A stretch of 64,000 bases of DNA from Pseudomonas mandelii (GTDB lineage Bacteria > Pseudomonadota > Gammaproteobacteria > Pseudomonadales > Pseudomonadaceae). Every line of letters starts with the position of its first letter. Positions within the stretch are counted from its first letter, which is position 1. The stretch spans positions 5,680,501-5,744,500 of the forward strand of contig NZ_LT629796.1 of assembly GCF_900106065.1 (NCBI RefSeq), written 5' to 3'. The notes under the pieces were generated by a model. It was not told where the DNA came from, did not search any database, and was given only the letters and a program-made list of their open reading frames with translations. Made by a program: the position numbers and the translations under genes. Below are positions 1 to 8,129 of this stretch, piece after piece.

Positions 1-922
1 CCTCGGTGAAAAACGCCAAGCGTGAAAGGCCTGTGCTCATGGATGTGTTCCAGAACAAGGCGAGCAGGCTGTGCAAGTGCGGCGTGAAGCTCTGCGCGAT
101 TTCTTTCACCGCGCTTTCCCACGTCAGGTTATCCGCGTCGTTGCTGACGCTGTGCTCGGGATTGGCGAAGACTCTTGAATCGCCGGTGGGCCACTGGTTG
201 GTCAGATAGAAGTGCAGAAGTGCATCGCTCAAAGGGATCGAGGAAATTGTGTGCAGGTCTTCGTTGCCGTCGAAGGCTGAAACGGTCTTCACGAAGCTCT
301 TGAGCCGGGTCAGACGCTGGTCCAGCGCGGGAAATGCCTTGTGCAACGCGTGCTTGAGGGTGTCATCGAGCATCGATTGCAGGGTTGGCGTCTTCAGCAG
401 CTCAGCCTTCATCGCTTTGATGTTCTGTTCCTGATTGTGATCGAGGGTCAGTTGCTGATCCTGGAACACCGCGTCTTCGATGTCTTTCGTGGCAATGTCG
501 GGAACGGTGGCGGCGGGTAAAGCGCTGCGTTGTTCGATGGAGAGAAAGCGCAACAGCTCGCGTTTGCCTGTGGCCTGCGTCAGCCATTCCTTGAGTTTGC
601 TTTTGAGGTCGGCCATATCGGCAAACTTGATCAAGCCTTTCCACGGTGTGTAAAGGATGACCTCTCCATTTTCGGGCCGGCTCAGGGCAAAGGCTCCGGC
701 CAATGGAATGTCTGTTTTGCCGGTTACTTTCAACAACAGTTGGCAGGCCTGCATGGGCTCTTTTTGCGCGACGCGAGCAGCGTGGGTGGCCAAATACACG
801 TGCTTCAGCCATTTCAGGTCGTCGAGGGTGAAGTTCAGCGTGTTTTCGCGTTCACCGGGTTGTCTGGCATTGGCTGCGCGTTCAGCCTCGTCGAAAAAAT
901 AGGGCTCAGCGGGGGTGGTCAT
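1..922 (-). CDS. DUF6543 / dermonecrotic-toxin-like large protein, 5' part (runs off window)
   Basis: An open frame with no stop runs leftwards from an ATG at 920-922 to base 1, giving about 307 residues of a longer protein. The start reads MTTPAEPYFFDEAERAANAR and is followed by helical, Lys/Leu-rich sequence with no signal peptide or obvious membrane segment. Later parts (KSFVKTVSAFDG, PLSDALLHFYL, NPEHSV) resemble the N-terminal region of the very large Pseudomonas proteins annotated as DUF6543 or dermonecrotic toxin domain proteins, which are suspected secreted effectors. The family call is from recognition only, because the C-terminal part is missing. Short ORFs in other frames here are shadows. 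Confidence 0.6.
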   Translation of the reverse strand, partial: MTTPAEPYFFDEAERAANARQPGERENTLNFTLDDLKWLKHVYLATHAARVAQKEPMQACQLLLKVTGKTDIPLAGAFALSRPENGEVILYTPWKGLIKFADMADLKSKLKEWLTQATGKRELLRFLSIEQRSALPAATVPDIATKDIEDAVFQDQQLTLDHNQEQNIKAMKAELLKTPTLQSMLDDTLKHALHKAFPALDQRLTRLKSFVKTVSAFDGNEDLHTISSIPLSDALLHFYLTNQWPTGDSRVFANPEHSVSNDADNLTWESAVKEIAQSFTPHLHSLLALFWNTSMSTGLSRLAFFTE

Positions 923-1149
923 GGATGTTCCTCATTGGCTGCGATCAGTGGCCATCGCAGGCTATTGGTTGAGGAAAAACATTAAGGTCAGCGGAGTGCT
1001 TCGGTGCGGTACATATTGCTTGAGCCGATCAGGTGCTCGAGACTTGACAGGACGCCGGTACAACAGCGCTTAATCGACGTCTGCTGTTGGTTGCCGAGCA
1101 ACCTCGTTTCCCCTGGTGCCCGTATTCAATAATAAAACTGGAGCTTCAG

Positions 1150-2190
1150 ATGACCGCAACGCCCGAAGTGGCCGTCAGTTCGACCACCCCATCGCTCGAT
1201 TTCGACGCGCTTGTTGTATTGCTTGAGCAAATTTTCCTGCGCCATGGCACCTCCGCCGATGTCGCCAAGACCCTGGCGTTGAACTGCGCCGGCGCTGAAC
1301 GCGATGGCGCCCACAGCCATGGCGTGTTTCGTATTCCAGGTTATGTCTCGACACTCAAGAGCGGCTGGGTCAACGGCCAGGCCGTGCCCGTGGTCGAGGA
1401 CGTCGCCTCGGGGTTTGTCCGGGTCGACGCGGCTAACGGTTTTGCCCAACCCGCGCTGGCGGCCGCCCGGGCTCTGCTGGTGGAAAAGGCCCGCAGCGCC
1501 GGGATTGCGGTGTTGGCGATCCGCAACTCCCATCATTTCGCGGCACTGTGGCCGGATGTCGAGCCGTTTGCCTATGAAGGGCTGGTGGCGCTGAGCGTAG
1601 TGAACAGCATGACGTGCGTGGTGCCCCACGGCGCCGACCGGCCGCTGTTCGGCACCAACCCGATCGCCTTCGCCGCACCCCGGGCTGACGGTGAGCCGAT
1701 TGTCTTTGACCTGGCCACCAGCGCCATCGCCCATGGCGATGTGCAGATTGCCGCGCAAAAAGGTGAACGCTTGCCGGCAGGCATGGGCGTGGACAGCCTT
1801 GGCCAGCCGACTGAGGATCCGAAGGCGATTCTGGAGGGGGGCGCGCTGCTGCCGTTTGGTGGGCACAAGGGTTCAGCGCTGTCGATGATGGTCGAATTGT
1901 TGGCGGCGGCCCTGACCGGCGGCAATTTCTCCTTCGAGTTCGACTGGAAGAACCATCCGGGAGCCAAAACGCCATGGACCGGCCAACTGCTGATCGTGAT
2001 CGATCCGAGCAAGGCCGCCGGGCAGAATTTCGCCGAACGCAGCCAGGAACTGGTGCGTCAGATGCACAGCGTAGGGCTCAAGCGCCTGCCGGGTGATCGA
2101 CGTCACCACCAGCGAGCTCAGTCCAACGCTCAAGGCATTCAGCTGAACGCTCAGACGTTGGCTAACCTGCGAGAACTGGCAGGGCTCTGA
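1150..2190 (+). CDS. dpkA: Delta1-piperideine-2-carboxylate / delta1-pyrroline-2-carboxylate reductase
   Basis: This 346-residue protein belongs to the malate/L-lactate dehydrogenase-like (Ldh2/YlbC) NAD(P)H oxidoreductases and closely resembles Pseudomonas DpkA. DpkA reduces cyclic imino acids to L-pipecolate or L-proline, in D-lysine and D-proline catabolism. Family hallmarks are visible: RDGAHSHGVFRIPGY near residue 55, SHHFAALWPDVEPFA near 120, MTCVVPHG near 155, FGTNPIAF, and GGHKGSALSMMVELL near 240. The ATG at 1150 is preferred over an upstream in-frame start at 1087 because known homologues start here. It stands alone with no operon partner; a REP hairpin follows. Confidence 0.88.
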   Translation: MTATPEVAVSSTTPSLDFDALVVLLEQIFLRHGTSADVAKTLALNCAGAERDGAHSHGVFRIPGYVSTLKSGWVNGQAVPVVEDVASGFVRVDAANGFAQPALAAARALLVEKARSAGIAVLAIRNSHHFAALWPDVEPFAYEGLVALSVVNSMTCVVPHGADRPLFGTNPIAFAAPRADGEPIVFDLATSAIAHGDVQIAAQKGERLPAGMGVDSLGQPTEDPKAILEGGALLPFGGHKGSALSMMVELLAAALTGGNFSFEFDWKNHPGAKTPWTGQLLIVIDPSKAAGQNFAERSQELVRQMHSVGLKRLPGDRRHHQRAQSNAQGIQLNAQTLANLRELAGL

Positions 2191-2198
2191 AACGTTTT

Positions 2199-2274
2199 TT
2201 GTAGAAGCCAGGCTTGCCGGCGAAGGCGCATTTGAAATCGCCTTCGCCAGCAAGCCTGGCCCCTACAGGTTCGA
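2199..2274. repeat. REP/REPIN-type inverted repeat
   Basis: Two inverted arms, GCCAGGCTTGCCGGCGAAGGC and its near reverse complement, are separated by a short loop (about 2207-2268) between dpkA and the DUF883 gene. This is the usual Pseudomonas extragenic palindrome. It may also act as a transcription end for the two convergent genes. Confidence 0.7.
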
Positions 2275-2285
2275 TGTGTTTCTGT

Positions 2286-2603
2286 TTAACGGCGGCCCAG
2301 CAGCAACCCGACCACCAGGCCGAACCCGGCGGAGATGGCCACGGTTTGCCATGGATGGCCACCGATGTAGGTCTCTGTCGCGTCGACCACCGGTTTGGTG
2401 CGGTCACGAACACTGGTGACCGAATCCCGGGCCTGCTGGAGTTTCTGAGAGATTTGCCCGCGAAGGGTCTCGGCTTCCTCACCCACCAGAGAAGCGCTGC
2501 TTTTGAGCAGTTTTTCCGATTCTTCGATCAGTGCCTGAAGTTCGCTGAATGCCTGATCCTTGATCTGGTCTTCGGCGGTTTGTGCGGCGGTTTTCCGGGC
2601 CAT
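2286..2603 (-). CDS. DUF883 family (ElaB/YqjD/YgaM-like) membrane-anchored protein
   Basis: The protein has 105 residues. The N-terminal 75 are charged, Gln/Glu-rich and predicted to form an amphipathic coiled coil. A glycine-rich C-terminal membrane segment (about 85-103) ends in a GRR tail. This is the architecture of ElaB/YqjD, inner-membrane proteins that bind ribosomes in stationary phase in E. coli. An AAGGAG ribosome site lies about 7 bases before the ATG. It is convergent with dpkA across a REP element. Confidence 0.85.
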   Translation of the reverse strand: MARKTAAQTAEDQIKDQAFSELQALIEESEKLLKSSASLVGEEAETLRGQISQKLQQARDSVTSVRDRTKPVVDATETYIGGHPWQTVAISAGFGLVVGLLLGRR

Positions 2604-2767
2604 TGGGTACTCCTTGCAGGTAAATGGGCAGTGAACAATGGAGTCTGCGGCAACTGAAAAAGTTGCAGCGACTTTGCGTATTGACTGTACGCCAAGGAAA
2701 AATCCCGAGTCGGATATTTCGTCCTACAGTGTAAGATGTCGCCTATTTTACGCAGCAGGTAACTCCC

Positions 2768-3019
2768 ATGAGCTTCAATCTGGCCGACAAACCCCTGGCT
2801 GAGCGCGCAGCGCTTGAAGATGAGAAATCCCGTCTGTTCGACCTCTGGCAAAGCAACCTTGGCAAATCCAAGGGCGAGGCCGCGCGGTTGTTTGGCGAAC
2901 GCGCCAAGCGCAAAGGCAAATGGGCTGAATGGGTTCGCGCCGAACTTGATGCCATGTCGCCCCCGGAATTCGCCAATATGGTGCGCAGTGAAGTGAATCG
3001 CTTGATGGCCGCCAAGTAA
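2768..3019 (+). CDS. Small conserved hypothetical protein
   Basis: An 83-residue, highly charged protein without signal peptide or membrane segment. The composition (many Lys, Arg, Glu, Ala; WAEWVRAEL in the middle) suggests a compact helical protein. I recognise it as a type of small ORF conserved in Pseudomonas but know no function. Its codon use matches its neighbours, and it lies between two other genes without overlap: divergent from the DUF883 gene and convergent with the LysR gene. Confidence 0.7.
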   Translation: MSFNLADKPLAERAALEDEKSRLFDLWQSNLGKSKGEAARLFGERAKRKGKWAEWVRAELDAMSPPEFANMVRSEVNRLMAAK

Positions 3020-3028
3020 GGCCTGCCT

Positions 3029-3937
3029 TCACGCAAAACTCGCGACAATGGCCTCGCGCACTTTCAACACCACCGGATCGAGCTGCGTGCTGGTGCGCCA
3101 GCCCAGTTCGATCGGGTAGCGCGGTAACGCCAAAGGGCAGGGCAGCAGCGCCAGACCGCAGAGCGTCGCGATGCTTTGAGCGGCGTGGGCCGGAATGGTC
3201 GCCACCGCCTGACTGCCCTTGAGCAAGTGTGGCAACGCCGCAAAGTGGGTGGTCGAGGCGCATACCCGCCGACTCAGCCCCAGCGCCGCCAACCCCTCAT
3301 CGGTGATCCCGATAAAGCCGCCGGACGACACCAGAATGTGCTCGCGGGCGACGAACTCCTCAAGCGTGAGAGTCTGTTGCCCCGGGGCCAGGCTGAGCGG
3401 ATCCACCAGGCACGAATAACTGCCTTCACCCAGCACCTGACGACTGAGCAACCGCTCGCTGAACCCGCCCGCGGTGATCGCCAGATCAATGCTGCGTTCC
3501 ATCAATGCCTGGGCGACGATCTGGCTGTGGGTTTGCCGAAAGATCAGGCGCAACTTCGGCGCGCTGCGCGCAATGGCCTCGATCAATCGCCGGCCGTAGG
3601 CCACCTCGAAATCATCCGATAACCCCACCGTGACCGAGCGCCCGTCGTAATGATTGGCCGCCGGATCGACCATTGCCAGGCTCTGACGGCATTTGTTCAG
3701 CGCATCGCTCACCACCGGTTTTAACTGATTGGCCTTGAGCGTCGGTGCCAGGCCACGGCCGGTGCGCACGAACAATTGATCGCCATACAGCTCGCGCAGT
3801 CGCCGCAACGCCGCGCTGACGGCCGATTGCGTCACGCCCAGGCGCAACGCCGCACGGCTGGCGCTGGACTCTTCATGCAGCGCTTCGAAAACTTTGAGCA
3901 GATTGAGGTCAACAGTGGCGATATTCATTTGGCTCAT
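3029..3937 (-). CDS. LysR-family transcriptional regulator, divergent from nitrilase
   Basis: A 302-residue LysR regulator. The winged helix-turn-helix occupies residues 8-66 ([13 protein letters not shown], then [21 protein letters not shown]), and the periplasmic-binding-like effector domain starts near residue 95. It is divergent from the nitrilase gene with about 85 bases between the two start codons, the usual arrangement for a LysR regulator controlling its neighbour, so the nitrilase is the likely target and a nitrile or amide the likely inducer (inference). A second Met at residue 4 is an alternative start. Confidence 0.87.
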   Translation of the reverse strand: MSQMNIATVDLNLLKVFEALHEESSASRAALRLGVTQSAVSAALRRLRELYGDQLFVRTGRGLAPTLKANQLKPVVSDALNKCRQSLAMVDPAANHYDGRSVTVGLSDDFEVAYGRRLIEAIARSAPKLRLIFRQTHSQIVAQALMERSIDLAITAGGFSERLLSRQVLGEGSYSCLVDPLSLAPGQQTLTLEEFVAREHILVSSGGFIGITDEGLAALGLSRRVCASTTHFAALPHLLKGSQAVATIPAHAAQSIATLCGLALLPCPLALPRYPIELGWRTSTQLDPVVLKVREAIVASFA

Positions 3938-4022
3938 ATCATTCAGCAGTGAGTCGGGCTTTATTCATGATCCCGTGGCGCATGAGAATGGGCAACACCT
4001 CAACGCTTTCGGAGAGATCGCC

Positions 4023-4946
4023 ATGCCAAAATCCATTGTCGCAGCGTTACAAATCGGCGCCTTGCCCGGCGGCAAGACCGAGACCCTGGAACAGATTCTT
4101 GCCTGGGAAAACGCGATTATCGAATCCGGCGCCGCGCTGGTGGTGATGCCCGAAGCGTTGCTCGGGGGTTATCCCAAAGGCGAGACGTTCGGCACTCAGC
4201 TGGGCTACCGACTGCCGGAAGGTCGCGAAGCGTTTGCCCGCTATTTTGCCAACGCCATCGACGTGCCCGGGGTCGAAACCGACGCCCTGGCCGGGTTGTC
4301 GGCGCGCACCGGGGCCAACCTGGTCATCGGCGTGATCGAGCGCGCCGGGAGCACGTTGCATTGCACGGCGCTGTATTTCGATCCGCAGGCCGGCCTGGTC
4401 GCCAAGCATCGCAAACTGATGCCCACGGGCATTGAGCGATTGATCTGGGGCAAGGGCGATGGCTCGACGTTGCCGGTGATCGACAGCCAGGTCGGGCGAA
4501 TCGGCGCGGTGGTGTGCTGGGAAAACATGATGCCGCTGCTGCGCACCGCGATGTACGCCAAAGGCATCGAGGTCTGGTGCGCGCCGACCGTGGATGAGCG
4601 CGAGATGTGGCAGGTCAGCATGCGCCACATCGCTCATGAAGGCCGTTGTTTTGTGGTCAGCGCTTGCCAGGTTCAGGATTCACCGCAAGCCCTGGGCGTG
4701 GAGATTGCCAACTGGCCGGCGGATCGGCCGCTGATTGCGGGCGGCAGTGTGATCGTCGGGCCCATGGGCGACATTCTGGCGGGGCCGTTGCGTGACGGGG
4801 CCGGGTTGCTCACCGCTGAAATTGACACCGACGACCTGGTCCGCGCGCGTTATGACTACGACGTGGTCGGTCACTACGCGCGCCCGGATGTGTTCGAGTT
4901 GAGCGTCGACGAGCGCGCCAGGCCCGGCGTCCGTTTCACCACATAA
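4023..4946 (+). CDS. Nitrilase (carbon-nitrogen hydrolase superfamily)
   Basis: A 307-residue nitrilase-superfamily enzyme with the full catalytic triad: Glu44 (MPEALLGGY), Lys131 (KHRKLMPTG) and Cys165 ([12 protein letters not shown]). The CWEN surrounding and the [10 protein letters not shown] stretch match true nitrilases, which convert nitriles to carboxylic acid and ammonia, rather than amidases. The exact substrate cannot be read. The ATG at 4023 is chosen because homology begins at [12 protein letters not shown]; the longer frame from 3894 would overlap the divergent LysR start. The final 105 bases lie in a long direct repeat whose decayed copy is at 36191-36260. Confidence 0.85.
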   Translation: MPKSIVAALQIGALPGGKTETLEQILAWENAIIESGAALVVMPEALLGGYPKGETFGTQLGYRLPEGREAFARYFANAIDVPGVETDALAGLSARTGANLVIGVIERAGSTLHCTALYFDPQAGLVAKHRKLMPTGIERLIWGKGDGSTLPVIDSQVGRIGAVVCWENMMPLLRTAMYAKGIEVWCAPTVDEREMWQVSMRHIAHEGRCFVVSACQVQDSPQALGVEIANWPADRPLIAGGSVIVGPMGDILAGPLRDGAGLLTAEIDTDDLVRARYDYDVVGHYARPDVFELSVDERARPGVRFTT

Positions 4947-4972
4947 CCGTCACTGGTTGAACAGCATCATCC

Positions 4973-5071
4973 CTGTAGGAGCGAACCTGCTCGCGAATGC
5001 GGTGTGTCAGAAAACACATGTATTGACTGACACTCCGCATTCGCGAGCAGGCTCGCTCTCACAGGGGATAT
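4973..5071. repeat. REPIN hairpin, left copy
   Basis: Inverted arms carrying GCGAACCTGCTCGCGAATGCG and its near complement (GCATTCGCGAGCAGG...) flank a loop of about 40 bases. The loop at 4999-5038 is the reverse complement of the loop in the right copy (36313-36352), while the arms keep the same orientation; see findings. Confidence 0.85.
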
Positions 5072-5324
5072 TCATTGTCGGTATGGCCGAGTTCCGGCTG
5101 TCGACCCCGGCAAGCTCAGTTTTCCGGTGTCGACGAAGCGCACCGTTCCAAACCCGCCAGTTTGCCGCGTAACACGTAGGGAAGATTATTCAGTGTCTGC
5201 GTCTGGCTCAGCCCCAACGTCTGGCGCAACACCGAGAACGCCGAAACGCTCAGCACGGTTTCGGAAAAGCGTGCAATCGAGCCCGATTGATCGCTGACGC
5301 CGGACGCCATGCCATGGCTGGCCA
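5072..5324 (-). pseudogene. Broken 3' fragment of LEA type 2 lipoprotein gene
   Basis: In reverse, this encodes the C-terminal part of the LEA/WHy lipoprotein found intact at 36386-36871 (shared GVSDQSGSIARFSETVLS and SVLRQTLGLSQTQTLNNLPY). The N-terminal half, including the lipobox, is missing. A 12-base deletion removes four residues, and a 7-base deletion near 5153 shifts the frame before the end. An ORF at 5116-5388 reads through this fragment into unrelated sequence and is not a real gene. Confidence 0.88.
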
Positions 5325-5354
5325 CGCTGCTGACCCAACAGCATTCACGTGCTG

Positions 5355-5588
5355 TCATCGGTTGTTCTTGTCCCTGGTATGCAACCATTCCTGCCAGGCT
5401 TGTCGGTATTTTTCATCCGCCCGTTTTTTCGCGTCAGAAAATTTATGGATGGTCTGCGCCGAAACGGGCTCGTTCAACAATGTGTAGGCTTGATCGTTCA
5501 AACGGTCGGCTTCAAAAAACAACGCCCTGCTATGGCTGATCGATTTAAGGTTGGTTGCATGCGGCGAGGCTGATTCATTGATGGCCAT
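5355..5588 (-). CDS. Small hypothetical protein at island left edge
   Basis: A 77-residue soluble, charged protein (MAINESASPHATNLKSISHS at the start; KRADEKYRQAWQEWLHT near the end) with no signal peptide. An AAGGAG ribosome site sits just upstream of the ATG at 5586-5588, which supports translation. It lies right inside the left island boundary, downstream of the zinc-ribbon gene and in the same direction, so the two may share a transcript. I do not recognise the family. Confidence 0.6.
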   Translation of the reverse strand: MAINESASPHATNLKSISHSRALFFEADRLNDQAYTLLNEPVSAQTIHKFSDAKKRADEKYRQAWQEWLHTRDKNNR

Positions 5589-5676
5589 GGTCGTACTCCT
5601 TCTGGAAGCACAAGAAGGTGAGCTCGGTGTCCTGATCCCCCCTCAACTTTCCATATTGAGACAACCGCGCCCGGTT

Positions 5677-6174
5677 CTATTCGTCACGTGTCCAGTTGAC
5701 GCTCAAGCCATACTTATCATCGCCGTACCGGTAATCAGAGTTCCCTTTGAACGCGGCTTCCAGTGCATGGCCCAGGCGATTCGCGAGATGGATGCCGGTC
5801 GTGGTCACGATTAGAGCAGCCGCTGAGTCGGTAAGGCCGATGATGCGCTCCAGGGCATGCTCGGCTTTTTCCTTTTTTTCGGTGTTTTTGATCAGGTTGA
5901 TGATTTCATTTCGATGCTTGAGCAAGAAGCTGCCCGATAACGTGAGCGTCCCCGCTGGCATGTTGTCATCGATGCGTCGGCAGGCTGGGCACGTCACTGT
6001 TTGCGCATCATGAATGACCGTGTTTTCGGGGTGTTTCCAAGTCCAGTTCCCGGCTTGATAGACCGCGTCACACTGCGGGCAGATGGCTGAACCTTCAACC
6101 CGCTGCGAGCAATAGGGGTCATGAGTGGATGTTTTGAACAGCTTGCTTTTTTGACTCTGCTGAAACTTGTCCAT
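5677..6174 (-). CDS. BCAM0308-like zinc-ribbon protein
   Basis: A 165-residue protein with two CxxC pairs, CPQCDAVY near residue 33 and CPACRRID near residue 63, forming a likely zinc ribbon. A Trp-rich NWTWKHP segment lies between them, followed by a helical region (KKEKAEHALERIIGLTD) and an LANRLGHALEAAF stretch. This matches the family NCBI names BCAM0308, whose namesake lies in the low-oxygen-activated locus of Burkholderia cenocepacia (from memory). Function is unknown. An Anr-like box at 6310-6323 is suitably placed upstream for this minus-strand gene. Confidence 0.75.
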   Translation of the reverse strand: MDKFQQSQKSKLFKTSTHDPYCSQRVEGSAICPQCDAVYQAGNWTWKHPENTVIHDAQTVTCPACRRIDDNMPAGTLTLSGSFLLKHRNEIINLIKNTEKKEKAEHALERIIGLTDSAAALIVTTTGIHLANRLGHALEAAFKGNSDYRYGDDKYGLSVNWTRDE

Positions 6175-6309
6175 GGCTTTTCTCCTCGCGCATCAAATGG
6201 GAAAAGATCTCACCTGTAACCGTGAAACCGTGACTGAAAAACAGATCCCTTCTCCTTTCAGCCTGCTGAACACACACCTTCATTTGGACTCTGTTTCTTG
6301 CTGCGCGAA

Positions 6310-6323
6310 TTGATCTTTGTCAA
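6310..6323 (-). promoter_or_regulatory. Anr/FNR-like box
   Basis: TTGATCTTTGTCAA matches TTGAT-N4-ATCAA with one mismatch. If centred at -41.5, transcription leftwards would start near 6275, about 100 bases before the zinc-ribbon gene ATG. Confidence 0.6.
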
Positions 6324-6408
6324 TTCCGGGACGTGAACTGACAGTCGGTCATCCCGACGGTGCGCGCATTGTTTGGGCCGTCTGGGGCGCGGTGGCGTTG
6401 TGAGTTTG

Positions 6409-6422
6409 TTGATAAAAGTCAA
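6409..6422 (+). promoter_or_regulatory. Anr/FNR-like box upstream of groEL paralogue
   Basis: TTGATAAAAGTCAA matches TTGAT-N4-ATCAA with one mismatch. Centring at -41.5 would put the transcription start near 6457, giving a leader of about 36 bases before the GroEL ATG. Confidence 0.65.
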
Positions 6423-6492
6423 CGTCGCCCGGGCCAGTTCATAGAAGCTGCCAAAACGCACTTGTTGTAAAACTGGCCAGGAGAACACCCTG

Positions 6493-8109
6493 ATGGCTCA
6501 CACTAAAATCGTGTTTCGTGCTGCAGCCCGCGAGAAAATCCTGAGTGGCGCCACACAGTTGGCAGACGCCGTGCGAGTGACGTTGGGGCCAAAATCAAAA
6601 TCGGTGCTGATCCAGAGTAAATGGGGCAATCCAACGGTCTGCAATGATGGCGTCACGATCGCCAAACGCATTGACTTGCTCGACCCCGAGGAAAACCTGG
6701 GCGCGCAAATGCTGCGTCAGGCGGCCGAACGCACAGGCGATGCGGTAGGGGACGGGACCAGTACGTCAACGGTGCTGGCCCATGCAATCCTGGCCGATGG
6801 CATCCGTAACGTCGTCGCGGGTGCCAGTGCAATCGACCTCAAGCGCGGCCTGGATCGCGGGCTGTCGTTGGTCGTCGAATCCCTGGCCGCCCAGTCACGT
6901 CCGGTCAGCACCCCCAAGGAAAAGGCCCAGGTCGCCACGCTGTCGGCGCATAACGATGCCGTCATCGGTCAGCTGGTGGCAGACGCCCTGGAAAAGGTCG
7001 GCGTTGAAGGCGTCGTCAGTGTCGAGGAATCCAAGACCACCGAAACAGTGGTCGAAGTCATGGAAGGCATGCGGTTTGACCGGGGTTATGTCTCACCCTA
7101 TTTCGTGACCGATGCCGAGAAGATGCAGGTCGAACTCGATGACGCCTACTTGCTGCTTTGTGACCATAAGATCGGTGCACTCAAAGACTTGCTGCCCTTG
7201 CTTGAACTCGTGGCTAAAAGCGGGCAACCACTGGTTTTGATCGCGGATGATATCGAGGGAGAGGCGTTGACCACGCTAGTCGTCAACCAGATACGCGGTG
7301 TTCTGCGAGCGGTGGCGATCAAGGCTCCGGGCTTTGGTGATCGGCGCAAGGAAATGTTGCAGGACATGGCCGTTCTGACGGGGGCAACGGTGGTTTCCAG
7401 CGAACTGGGCGTCACTCTGGAACAGGTGGAACTGAACCAGTTGGGACGTGCACATCGAGTCGTGGTGCAAAAAGACAGCACGGCGCTGATAGGGGGCGCC
7501 GGTACGCGCGAGGCCATCGAGGCGCGTTTGCAGCAGATCCGTGCGCAACTAGACAGTACCACCAGCGATTACGACCGTGAAAAGCTTCAGGAACGACTGG
7601 CAAGGCTGTCTGGCGGTGTTGCGGTGATCCGGGTCGGGGCGCCTTCCGAAGCCGAAATGAAGGCGCGCAAGGATGCGCTGGATGATGCCATCTCAGCGAC
7701 CCGGGCGGCGATCGCCGAAGGCATTGTGCCGGGGGGTGGTCTTGCGTTGCTCAAGGCCGTCCCGATTATCGCAGCCGAAGAGGCCCGATATGAGGGCGAT
7801 GCCAGGACCGGCTTGCAGATTCTTCGCCGGGCGCTGGAAGCTCCGGCCAGACTCATCGCTGAAAATTCGGCAGTGGATGCCGGCGTCGTGGTTGCGCGCA
7901 TGCTCGCGGAACCTGGGAACATTGGCTTCGATGCGTCTGCCAATTGCTATGTCGACATGTACGAAGCCGGCATCATTGACCCGACCAAGGTGGTGCGTAT
8001 TGCCCTCGAAAATGCTGTTTCAGTCGCCAGTATCTTGCTGCTGACCGAGGCGACCATGACGGATATTCCGGAAAAGGAATCACCAGCCCAGGCCCCTTTC
8101 CCTGAATGA
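6493..8109 (+). CDS. groEL: GroEL-type chaperonin paralogue (no GroES partner)
   Basis: A 538-residue Hsp60 chaperonin. The start ([20 protein letters not shown]) and the ATPase motifs [11 protein letters not shown] (Asp87) and [10 protein letters not shown] (Asp52) are intact. The apical domain and the GGGLALLKA segment of the second equatorial half are present. It lacks the Gly-Gly-Met C-terminal tail of housekeeping GroEL and ends in Pro/Glu-rich sequence. No groES lies next to it, and the Anr-like box upstream replaces the usual heat-shock context, so it is probably an accessory, low-oxygen-induced chaperonin. Whether it makes homo-rings, or mixed rings with the main GroEL, cannot be told. 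Confidence 0.92.
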   Translation: MAHTKIVFRAAAREKILSGATQLADAVRVTLGPKSKSVLIQSKWGNPTVCNDGVTIAKRIDLLDPEENLGAQMLRQAAERTGDAVGDGTSTSTVLAHAILADGIRNVVAGASAIDLKRGLDRGLSLVVESLAAQSRPVSTPKEKAQVATLSAHNDAVIGQLVADALEKVGVEGVVSVEESKTTETVVEVMEGMRFDRGYVSPYFVTDAEKMQVELDDAYLLLCDHKIGALKDLLPLLELVAKSGQPLVLIADDIEGEALTTLVVNQIRGVLRAVAIKAPGFGDRRKEMLQDMAVLTGATVVSSELGVTLEQVELNQLGRAHRVVVQKDSTALIGGAGTREAIEARLQQIRAQLDSTTSDYDREKLQERLARLSGGVAVIRVGAPSEAEMKARKDALDDAISATRAAIAEGIVPGGGLALLKAVPIIAAEEARYEGDARTGLQILRRALEAPARLIAENSAVDAGVVVARMLAEPGNIGFDASANCYVDMYEAGIIDPTKVVRIALENAVSVASILLLTEATMTDIPEKESPAQAPFPE

Positions 8110-8129
8110 AACGCCCATCGTGGGTAACG

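Larger units (their letters stand above)
4842..5324. repeat. Left long direct repeat bounding the 31-kb island
   Basis: This segment spans the nitrilase 3' end, the intergenic REPIN and a fragment of an LEA-domain gene. It recurs in the same orientation at 36191-36653. The copies are not identical. Relative to the right copy, this one lacks 7 bases near 5153 and 12 bases near 5250, and it has 35 extra bases in the nitrilase end. Similarity stops after TGGCTGGCCA at 5315-5324, and unrelated island sequence follows. Confidence 0.9.

Noticed and set aside
5116..5388. 90-residue minus-strand ORF
   Set aside because: Made of the LEA fragment in part plus unrelated sequence across the island edge, with a shifted C-terminus; treated as a pseudogene.
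6258..6488. 76-residue minus-strand ORF between the zinc-ribbon gene and groEL
   Set aside because: It covers both Anr-like boxes and the groEL promoter, has no family likeness, and its start would sit on the groEL ribosome site.
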